Shown piece after piece: positions 57,644 through 64,000 of a DNA stretch of 64,000 nt. Both the position numbers and the translations under genes were made by a program. The stretch is from Tumebacillus amylolyticus (GTDB lineage: Bacteria > Bacillota > Bacilli > Tumebacillales > Tumebacillaceae). The notes under the pieces were generated by a model. That model made no database searches, was not told the origin of the DNA, and saw only the letters and a list, made by a program, of their open reading frames with translations. The stretch covers positions 310,001 to 374,000 of the forward strand of contig NZ_JAEQNB010000004.1 of assembly GCF_016722965.1 (NCBI RefSeq), in the 5' to 3' direction. Every line of letters starts with the position of its first letter. Positions within the stretch are counted from its first letter, which is position 1.

Positions 57644-58123
57644 ATGCAACAAATCAAACCTGAATTTCTGAGCGCCGACCAGCTTGCGGAGATTGCTGTA
57701 GGTCTCACACCAGAAGCGATCAAAGCAGAGCAACAACTTGGGGTCACAGTCGCATACCGTCCTTCCATGTCAGACGCTATTATTCAATTGCTCTTACGCA
57801 AACAGCAAAGTCTTCTCGCGCATATCGCTGCAACGCAGAAACCGGACGGCATGTACAAACTCCGAGGGTTGTATATCCTGCGGGAACATACGACAGCACA
57901 TACAATCATGGAAATTGCGGCCGGCATCCTCGAGGTCGAGATGATTGCAATCAAGGCGGGGTTGGGTAACGTCATGGACGCTGAACTGGCGGACAAAGCC
58001 GACGACCTCTGCTACGGCTGGTGCAACGATTTTTCCGAAACCTGTGACGATGAGGCCTATGTTACTGAACTGTTCCGTTTGCTTGGGATTGAAGAACCGA
58101 CCAAGGAGGGACCATCATGCTGA
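57644..58123 (+). CDS. Prophage helical protein, unknown
   Basis: 159 aa, helical (SDAIIQLLLRKQQSLLAHIA, AAGILEVEMIAIKAGLGNVM). AAGGAG lies 9 nt before the ATG at 57644. Overlaps the next start by 7 bp. Confidence 0.5.
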   Translation: MQQIKPEFLSADQLAEIAVGLTPEAIKAEQQLGVTVAYRPSMSDAIIQLLLRKQQSLLAHIAATQKPDGMYKLRGLYILREHTTAHTIMEIAAGILEVEMIAIKAGLGNVMDAELADKADDLCYGWCNDFSETCDDEAYVTELFRLLGIEEPTKEGPSC

Positions 58124-58461
58124 CCCAAAATCAACTGCGCCTGTTCTCCAGCGAGTGGCGCACGCTGTTTGCAAACCTTGAGAGCCGCAACTACCACCTG
58201 TCCTACAACTCTGGCGTGATCGAGATCCGCCACGCAACCGCCGGCATCAACATGGACGTTGAGCTCGACACCGAGCGTCGTGGTCGCTGGAAGATGACAC
58301 TGTACAAGCCCTTCGGCATGCTGCCGATCATCGATCGCAAGCGGCATGACTCCCACATGATTGAGATGATCAGCTACTGGCTCAACCGTGCCGAGCAGTC
58401 GCCGCTCATGTACAGCTTCATCCGCCCGGTGATCGTCGGGGTGCAGGGGGTTACGGCATGA
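58117..58461 (+). CDS. Prophage protein, unknown
   Basis: 114 aa, mixed alpha/beta (NLESRNYHLSYNSGVIEIRH, MDVELDTERRGRWKMTLYKP). AAGGAGG lies 7 nt before the ATG. Coupled to the next gene by ATGA overlap. Confidence 0.5.
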   Translation: MLTQNQLRLFSSEWRTLFANLESRNYHLSYNSGVIEIRHATAGINMDVELDTERRGRWKMTLYKPFGMLPIIDRKRHDSHMIEMISYWLNRAEQSPLMYSFIRPVIVGVQGVTA

Positions 58462-58811
58462 TCCGAAAAGATCGGCAAGTTGAACTGTTTGGGCAGGTCT
58501 TCGCAGGTGTGATTGACACGTGGGAGGGGCAGGGCTTCCGAGTGAACGAAGAGCAGGACGGTCGTCTCCTAGTCGTTGAGGAAGACCGCGTTCGGGTTGA
58601 AATCGAGTTCCGCTACGGTGATCGGGCTGAGATCCGTCTCGTCGCACCGGCGGAGATTCGCGAGATCGATCACGAGTTGCTCCTGTTCGACGATCCGGGC
58701 GATTTGACGGATCGGACAGCAATATTGATCGGCAACACGGTAGATCAGTTCCTGCAACGTGCGATCGATGTCGCGTACCCGACGCAACCGAGGGCGGTGG
58801 CCGGAGCATGA
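58458..58811 (+). CDS. Prophage protein, unknown
   Basis: 117 aa; a beta-rich middle (DGRLLVVEEDRVRVEIEFRY) and a helical C-terminus. Starts in an ATGA overlap and ends in another. Confidence 0.5.
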   Translation: MIRKDRQVELFGQVFAGVIDTWEGQGFRVNEEQDGRLLVVEEDRVRVEIEFRYGDRAEIRLVAPAEIREIDHELLLFDDPGDLTDRTAILIGNTVDQFLQRAIDVAYPTQPRAVAGA

Positions 58812-58999
58812 AGGAGATGCACCAAAGAGCCGCAGCTCGTGCCGCGATCATCCTCCTTGCTGTCGTCGCCAGCACGATCGGCGTGAAGGAGACGGTGCTT
58901 GCTTCCATCCTTGCTGTTGGTTGCCTCTGGGCTGAGCGGAGGGAGGCGAGGCGGCGTGGGAGTCGCGGTAAGCAGTCCGTTGAAGTGGTTCGGCGGTAA
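58808..58999 (+). CDS. Small prophage membrane protein
   Basis: 63 aa with a hydrophobic segment (AAIILLAVVASTIGVKETVL, ASILAVGCLW) and a strongly basic C-terminus. It overlaps the methylase gene by 44 bp; could be a small membrane regulator, but evidence is only the coupled start (ATGA). Confidence 0.4.
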   Translation: MKEMHQRAAARAAIILLAVVASTIGVKETVLASILAVGCLWAERREARRRGSRGKQSVEVVRR

Positions 59000-59780
59000 G
59001 GGGCATCTGGCAAAAGAACTTCATCGGTACCTGCCTCAGCACAAGTGCTTCGTCGATTTGTTCGGTGGCGGCGGGAACATGACCAGCATGAAGGAGCCTT
59101 CCGATGTCGAGATCTTCAACGACATCGATGGTGATCTCGTCAATTTCCTGCTTGTTCTCCGTGGAGACCCTGAAAAGTTGGCACAGGCAGTCGCGACGCT
59201 TCCGTATTCCGAAGAACTTTTCGAAAAGTGGAAGTGGCAAAAGGGGCGCAAAAGCAACTTCGAGCGTGCGGTCTGCTTCTTCTACCTCAACCGACTGGCC
59301 GTGTCGGCCGGGAACAACCATCGAAGCGGGTGGAGCCACGGAGGTACCAAGGCGAACAAGGCCCGCGAATACCAATCCGCAGTCGTTAGGCTTGAGGCGT
59401 TCGCCAAGCGGTTTCAACAAGTCGAGATCCACAACAGGGACTACAAGGACGTCATTCGATTGCGCGACTCCGAGGACACCGTCTTCTACATCGATCCGCC
59501 CTATAACGGGCGCGAGCGAAGGTACAAAGGTGGGTTTCGACGTAGGGACCACATCGAGCTTGCCGAGATTCTCCGGCAGATCAAAGGAAAGGCGATGGTC
59601 AGCTACTATCCGCACCCTTTGGTGGACGAGTTGTACAAAAACTGGCCGCGGCGGATCGAGATTGGCTCGCACACTTTCTCCCAAGTGTCGCGGGAAGAGG
59701 AGCGACCGAAGCGTACAGAGTTGCTTTTTCTGAGTTGGGAAGATCCGCAGGCCAACATTTTTGACTGGGTGGGTAACTGA
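58956..59780 (+). CDS. DNA adenine methyltransferase, D12 class (Dam-like)
   Basis: 274 aa. PLKWFGGKGHLAKELHRYLP and FVDLFGGGGNMTS (AdoMet-binding motif I), FYLNRLAVSAGNN, and VFYIDPPYNGRERRY (catalytic DPPY) are in Dam/D12 order. Methylates N6 of adenine. GTG start at 58956 behind a GGAGGCGAGG stretch. No restriction partner is adjacent, so it is an orphan, probably protecting phage DNA from host restriction or timing its replication. Confidence 0.88.
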   Translation: MGVAVSSPLKWFGGKGHLAKELHRYLPQHKCFVDLFGGGGNMTSMKEPSDVEIFNDIDGDLVNFLLVLRGDPEKLAQAVATLPYSEELFEKWKWQKGRKSNFERAVCFFYLNRLAVSAGNNHRSGWSHGGTKANKAREYQSAVVRLEAFAKRFQQVEIHNRDYKDVIRLRDSEDTVFYIDPPYNGRERRYKGGFRRRDHIELAEILRQIKGKAMVSYYPHPLVDELYKNWPRRIEIGSHTFSQVSREEERPKRTELLFLSWEDPQANIFDWVGN

Positions 59781-59782
59781 CG

Positions 59783-60100
59783 GTGGATGCGCTTTTTGAT
59801 CTTAATTCTGTTGAGACTGTCGAACCAGAAAAACTTGAACGTCCCCTATCAAAACGTGGCAGTAAGACCCCTTCGCCGCAAAAGAAACAGAACGATCTTC
59901 AATTCAATCTGTTCGAGACCCCTAATCAACAGGTGACGTATGAAGAATCGGATGACCATACCCAGGTGATGTACAACACTTTTTTGTTGGATCACCTCTT
60001 GAAAATAGAGAACGACCCAGCGGTTTACGAGCAAATGAAATTACTTGCGGAGAAGCCATTTCTCGTCCAGATCAGACAGGATGTCGTGATTTCAAGGTGA
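59783..60100 (+). CDS. Prophage protein, unknown
   Basis: 105 aa starting with GTG; low-complexity polar N-terminal half (SKRGSKTPSPQKKQNDLQFN) and a helical C-terminal half. Two nt after the methylase. Its stop overlaps the next start. Confidence 0.45.
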   Translation: MDALFDLNSVETVEPEKLERPLSKRGSKTPSPQKKQNDLQFNLFETPNQQVTYEESDDHTQVMYNTFLLDHLLKIENDPAVYEQMKLLAEKPFLVQIRQDVVISR

Positions 60101-60441
60101 TCGCGTATCGCAAAACCTACTCGTGGTCTTGGGGAACAGATTACGACATCGTGCTCTTGGCATCCAACGGAGAGTATCACCTCGTGGTAGTTAATACCGG
60201 AACAGAGACCAAACTTCACCTTGGTCGCATGCTTGGCTTGGATCACCGCTGGATACGCGAAAAGCACTCCTTTTTTTCGATAGAGGATGCATGGCAGCTG
60301 CGATTAAGTCTGGCGGACGTTCCTTGCTGCAAAGTCATTAGGCAGTCGGCTCGCCAAGTCTTAATGAAATTCGACATCGATCAAAGGTTTGAGCAGTTGA
60401 AGACGATTGAAAAAGAAAAGGCAAGAGTGGAGCGTCGGTAA
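60097..60441 (+). CDS. Prophage protein, unknown
   Basis: 114 aa beginning MIAYRKTYSWSWGTDYDIVL, beta-rich then helical and charged. GTG start in a GTGA overlap. No family recognised. Confidence 0.45.
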   Translation: MIAYRKTYSWSWGTDYDIVLLASNGEYHLVVVNTGTETKLHLGRMLGLDHRWIREKHSFFSIEDAWQLRLSLADVPCCKVIRQSARQVLMKFDIDQRFEQLKTIEKEKARVERR

Positions 60442-60511
60442 CGACTTACGGACAGGGGTTCGAACGAGGTGAGGCGACACCAACACGAATAGAGAAGGGG
60501 GCAGAGCACAT

Positions 60512-61048
60512 TTGACGCGATTCAAATCGTTTCAAAACAACGCCAACCTTGGCAAATCATTTGAGGATCGGGTGATCCAAGCTAACCAGCAATATGCAGC
60601 TCGCGGTGTAGCGGTCATACAAAAAGTTGCGACTCCTTTCCAGATCATCCGGAAGGGTAAGGGGATGATCGCAGTTCCAACAGAGAAGTCTACTGTAGAT
60701 TTTGTTGGGCTGGCAGTCGGACGAGGGGTTGCTCTCGATGCTAAGACAACCAAGGTCCAAACGAACTTTCCGCTTAGCAATGTCGAGCAGCACCAGATCG
60801 ACTTTCTTGTTCGCTGGAAGAAACAGGGCGGGGCAGCGTTTCTCTTAATTGAATTCTCGACCTTGCGAGACGAGATCTACAGACTTGATGTCGATCAGCT
60901 CGTTCGCTGGTGGATAGAGTCGGCGATGCCTAAGGGACGAAAAAGCATCCCGATCGATTTCTTCCGGAACGAATGTCCACTAGTCCGAGCGAAAAACGGC
61001 GTTGTGCTCGACTATCTTGATTTCATCATTAGCCCGGAGGTGGCATAA
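60512..61048 (+). CDS. recU: Holliday-junction resolvase RecU-like
   Basis: 178 aa. NLGKSFEDRVIQANQQY at the N-terminus, the catalytic core KSTVDFVGLAVGRGVALDAKTTK (PD-(D/E)xK type with D...D.K) and EQHQIDFLVRWKKQGGAAFLLIEF are as in phage and Bacillota RecU. Cuts four-way junctions made during phage recombination. TTG start with AAGGGGG upstream. The host should have its own copy. Confidence 0.85.
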   Translation: MTRFKSFQNNANLGKSFEDRVIQANQQYAARGVAVIQKVATPFQIIRKGKGMIAVPTEKSTVDFVGLAVGRGVALDAKTTKVQTNFPLSNVEQHQIDFLVRWKKQGGAAFLLIEFSTLRDEIYRLDVDQLVRWWIESAMPKGRKSIPIDFFRNECPLVRAKNGVVLDYLDFIISPEVA

Positions 61049-61051
61049 GCC

Positions 61052-61804
61052 GTGACCCAGTTCAATTACGCAACCGGTGATGTATTGCAATACTTTGATG
61101 CGATGAAGCGTGAGTTCCATCCGAATCTTCGCGACAGCAACATCCTTGTCGTGTGGCGTGAAGATATCAACTTCAGCCACATCGCTATCGGTCAAGTCGT
61201 ACCCCCGCTGTTCCGTTTCATGACGAACTGCGACGCACTGATTCTCGTCAGCAAGCCTTTGTGGAATGGAAAGCTTAACGAAGGCGAAAAGGCATACCAC
61301 ATGGATGAAGCACTGTCCATGATCGAGGCGACTGACAAGTGGATGGACGATAGCCGCCCTAAGCTGAGGACCGTTCAACCCGTCAAGATCGGTTTTGCTG
61401 ATGTCGTAAAACGCCATGGTGCCGTTGAGCCGACCGTCAAGAAATTTGTGACAGCAGTCTCACAACCGCTGCAAATGAACCTGTTCAAACTCTTACATGA
61501 AGCTGAACGCAGACAAACGCAGACGTATGGGGGCCTCCATTTGGTGGAGCGAGAGTCGATGTATTCTGTTCCTTCAGAACATTTATTTAGCGAAGCAGCA
61601 AAAGTGGTTATGTCAGTAGGACGGGCAACGGTTGCTGTCTTACAAGATGAACTTGATGTTGACTACCGCACCGCCTATATCCTCATGGGGCAATTGCAGG
61701 AGGCGAAGTTCGTTGGTGACATGCAAGGTCTTAGCGGTCGCGAAGTATTGGTAACACCTGACATGTTGGAGTTGTACGGCCAAGCATCGGCTGAGGCGCA
61801 ATAG
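61052..61804 (+). CDS. Metallopeptidase-like domain fused to an FtsK gamma-type winged helix
   Basis: 250 aa. The first ~100 residues (FHPNLRDSNILVVWREDINF, FRFMTNCDALILVSKPLWNG) follow the pattern of the phage putative-metallopeptidase domain (heLr.a.i...f......la.......r.ltgyDfvi.va...w), but where that family has DHELCH this reads YHMDEALSM, so the zinc site is lost. Residues ~185-245 (LFSEAAKVVMSVGRATVAVLQDEL then DVDYRTAYILMGQLQEAKFV and GREVLVTPDML, each quoted apart) match the FtsK/SpoIIIE gamma domain, which reads KOPS/SRS motifs. GTG start 4 nt after recU. Confidence 0.6.
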   Translation: MTQFNYATGDVLQYFDAMKREFHPNLRDSNILVVWREDINFSHIAIGQVVPPLFRFMTNCDALILVSKPLWNGKLNEGEKAYHMDEALSMIEATDKWMDDSRPKLRTVQPVKIGFADVVKRHGAVEPTVKKFVTAVSQPLQMNLFKLLHEAERRQTQTYGGLHLVERESMYSVPSEHLFSEAAKVVMSVGRATVAVLQDELDVDYRTAYILMGQLQEAKFVGDMQGLSGREVLVTPDMLELYGQASAEAQ

Positions 61805-61819
61805 AAAGGGGCATGACGC

Positions 61820-64000
61820 ATGATTGAAGTTGTGACAGACGAGATCACCGTCGTGCAAGTCTGCGGTGGAGCTGGCGGCGCCGGGATCGGCGTGAATAAC
61901 ATCAAGGTCGAGTACGGCGGCCGGATCGTGCGGGCACGGAACCTGTTCAGCATCGACTTCGATCTTGGTGCCTGCAAAAATTTCACTCTTCTGACCGGCG
62001 CGCCCGCGTATTGCCTCGACTTGTTTTCTCGTGAGCAGTATACCGACTTCCACGGCCATGAGCCGCCGGGGGATTGGGTGGAGATCACACCGCAGATGAT
62101 TCACGATCTCTGCGGGGGCATCCCTCCGGACATCGTCATCATCAGCTCGCCGTGCAAGGGGTACAGTGGACTGTTGCCCAAGGCGCTGTCTCAGACGAAG
62201 AAGTACCAGGCTTACAACGAGCTGTACTTCCGCTGCAACTGGTTGTTCTTCGAGGCATTTCGGGAGCATCCGGATGGTCCGCCTGCGGCGGTGATGACCG
62301 AGAACGTCCCGCGCGTCAAAGACCGAGGCAAGGAGATTCTCACCCGCACTCTCACGATGTACGAGCGTGGAGGGTACGCGACGATCAACTCCGATCACTG
62401 CCTTGGGAAGAAGGGCGGCCTCGCGCAAAAGCGGGCGAGAAACAAGACGCTCGTTCGGAACTTGAAGAAGTGCCCTGAGCCAATTCATGAAGCGCCCAAC
62501 TTGCCATACAAGAAGATCGGCGATGTGATCGGGCCGCTTCCGTTCCCCGGAGATTCCGCATGCGGGCCGTTACACCAACTGCCTTCGCTGGAATACGGCA
62601 CATGGGAGCGTCTTGCATGCATCCCTGCTGGGGGTGATTGGCGCGCGCTTGAAGAGTTTGATCATGAGCAGTACACGGTCGTGCCGGTTGGTTACAAGCC
62701 CCGCAATGGTGCTATGGCTGTTGAGGATTGGAATAGCACATCGCGGACCGTATCATGCGGCGCAGGCTTCGGTCGCTCCAACGGGGCATCGGCCTTAGCG
62801 GATCTCCGCTTCGGAAACGGCGAAGGGCGCCATGCGTCGCACTTCCGCGTTGAGATGTGGGACGGGGTCAGTGGCACGGTCACTGGTGCAACCCACGTCG
62901 CCAACGGGCGGATCTGCGTGAGTGACCCGAGCTTGAAGCCACGTGAGTCACGACATCCGGGCGTGTATCAAATCATCCCGATGGATCAGGTCGCACCGAC
63001 CGTCACGGGAACCCGCTTCGGCAGCGGTGCGATCGCCGTCGCGGACAACCGCCATCTCACCGGAGGATACAGCAACAAGCACAAGGTTTACGGTTGGGGC
63101 GGCATCGGTGGAACTGTCACTGGCATGCGGGACATCCAAGAGGGTGCGCCGAGTATCTCTGATCCACGTCCCGGAGCATGCCATACTCGCCCGCATGACT
63201 TCGGCGTTCTGAACTGGGGCCAACCAGCTCCGACGATTCGCGGTGCAGGGCGAGTCATGAACAGCGCATCATCTCTCGCCGATCCTCGTATCAACTGCCG
63301 GCCGCGGGCAGGCACCTACGGCATCATCGGGATGGAAGAGACGGCGCCGACGATTTCCGGCAGCGCGGACGTCCACATGTCAAAGTGTGCGTTCGCAGAT
63401 GAACGTGTGTCCGATGGAGTCGGCGAACTTGCGGAGGTCGTCGTGATCGATTGGCTCGCGACCCCTAAAAAAGTACGCATCACTGATCGGAGCATCAACG
63501 TGCGTCAGGTCGCCGAAACCAAACGCTTGCTAGAAGCGGCTGGTCCCGAGCAGTACGTCAATGTCTCCATCGACGAGCATGGGTTCACGGTCGTCAATCG
63601 ATTCGGAGTTGTTGAGGGTGACGAAGAGGAAGAACTGACACCCAACGGCGACTGGATGGACAAGCTTGGCCCGGTCATGACCAAGGGGAACATCAAGCGT
63701 ATGGTCGAGTCGCTTTACCGTGACGGCTACTCAGGTCACGCGCCGATCGCATCGCTCTGGCACGCGATCCAGCATGTTTATGATCGGGCGGCGGCGGGGT
63801 ACTTCCGTATCCCGCACCGCAAGGAGCGTGGTGTCTGGATCATCCTGAGCCCGCACGACGGCGCTTGGCACCGTCCGCTTACGACGTTCGAATTGTCGGC
63901 ACTCCAAGGCTTCAAGTCTCAACTTCCAACCGGTCACCCGTTTATGATGATCGGAAGCTCAAACGACGCCAAGCACCGCGAGTGGATCGGGAACGCGATC
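61820..64000 (+). CDS. DNA cytosine-5 methyltransferase with repeat-rich target region (right end cut by window)
   Basis: At least 727 codons, open to the last base. Motif I VVQVCGGAGGAGIG, motif IV IISSPCKGYSG with catalytic Cys112, motif VI TENVPRV (Glu161), motif VIII QKRARNK (~203), motif IX RPLTTFELSALQGF (~688-701) and motif X IGNAI (~723) are in order. Between VIII and IX, residues ~304-529 hold six degenerate repeats of the type APTVTG...GAxxVADPR. This is a very long target-recognition region. ATG at 61820 behind AAAGGGG. A stop should lie shortly past the window. No restriction enzyme is adjacent. Confidence 0.85.
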   Translation, partial: MIEVVTDEITVVQVCGGAGGAGIGVNNIKVEYGGRIVRARNLFSIDFDLGACKNFTLLTGAPAYCLDLFSREQYTDFHGHEPPGDWVEITPQMIHDLCGGIPPDIVIISSPCKGYSGLLPKALSQTKKYQAYNELYFRCNWLFFEAFREHPDGPPAAVMTENVPRVKDRGKEILTRTLTMYERGGYATINSDHCLGKKGGLAQKRARNKTLVRNLKKCPEPIHEAPNLPYKKIGDVIGPLPFPGDSACGPLHQLPSLEYGTWERLACIPAGGDWRALEEFDHEQYTVVPVGYKPRNGAMAVEDWNSTSRTVSCGAGFGRSNGASALADLRFGNGEGRHASHFRVEMWDGVSGTVTGATHVANGRICVSDPSLKPRESRHPGVYQIIPMDQVAPTVTGTRFGSGAIAVADNRHLTGGYSNKHKVYGWGGIGGTVTGMRDIQEGAPSISDPRPGACHTRPHDFGVLNWGQPAPTIRGAGRVMNSASSLADPRINCRPRAGTYGIIGMEETAPTISGSADVHMSKCAFADERVSDGVGELAEVVVIDWLATPKKVRITDRSINVRQVAETKRLLEAAGPEQYVNVSIDEHGFTVVNRFGVVEGDEEEELTPNGDWMDKLGPVMTKGNIKRMVESLYRDGYSGHAPIASLWHAIQHVYDRAAAGYFRIPHRKERGVWIILSPHDGAWHRPLTTFELSALQGFKSQLPTGHPFMMIGSSNDAKHREWIGNAI

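Overview
The window looks like a chromosomal segment of an endospore-forming Bacillota with moderately high G+C, plus the left part of an integrated temperate phage. The spore-former assignment rests on YlbJ, a YheC/YheD-type ATP-grasp protein, a DUF3231 protein, a YtpB/DUF2600 terpene-synthase relative, a GerAC remnant and TRAP (MtrB). Codon use and gene content would suit the Alicyclobacillaceae/Tumebacillus neighbourhood, but that placement is inference. Nothing in the sequence names the species.

Region 1 (1-10.3 kb) starts with the end of an FAH-family hydrolase and a tRNA-Pro(GGG). It then looks like an island: a secreted B-lectin protein, a small exported protein, a phosphatase-fold protein with Asp in place of the catalytic Cys, two very short tandem peptide genes with lantibiotic-type leaders, an RraA-like protein, and two giant paralogous secreted fibronectin-III/carbohydrate-binding proteins. 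A degenerate copy of the 3' half of the tRNA lies near 7.13 kb, between the two giant genes, which suggests an old integration event at the tRNA.

Region 2 (10.3-27.5 kb) carries a GerAC remnant, an ECF sigma factor, ClpP, a 572-aa protein with a GNQAV motif and a predicted Cys/His active site, a pair of ATP-grasp proteins, an SRPBCC pseudogene, two overlapping small membrane proteins, an APH-type kinase, a DUF3231 protein and YlbJ. It ends with a fructose-PTS operon (fruR-fruK-fruA-ptsH-ptsI) that makes fructose 1-phosphate and then fructose 1,6-bisphosphate. The operon includes the general PTS proteins but has no EIIA domain. A purine permease follows.

Region 3 (27.5-32.8 kb) is visibly A+T-rich. 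It holds a polytopic membrane protein divergent from a ~1395-aa NACHT/STAND-type ATPase with a C-terminal PD-(D/E)xK-like nuclease motif, and is probably a horizontally acquired defence locus.

Region 4 (32.8-39 kb) returns to housekeeping genes: an exported HEYGH metalloprotease, DUF378, a YtpB-like terpene synthase, an SDR oxidoreductase, a PilZ-domain protein, TRAP and a small exported protein.

Region 5 (39 kb to the end) is a prophage. In order it has a tyrosine integrase, a membrane protein, a TPR-type (RRNPP-like) regulator followed at once by a 46-aa secreted-peptide gene (an arbitrium- or Phr-like cassette), a CI/Cro-like switch with 17-bp palindromic operators, three related Xre regulators, and many small translationally coupled ORFs. 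After these come an SMC-like ATPase, a UvrD-type helicase, a DnaD-like initiator with a 12-bp iteron array inside its gene, a DnaC/DnaI loader, a DnaB helicase, a Dam-type methylase, RecU, a metallopeptidase-like/FtsK-gamma fusion, and a cytosine-5 methyltransferase with an unusual repeat region that runs off the window. Structural genes are not reached.
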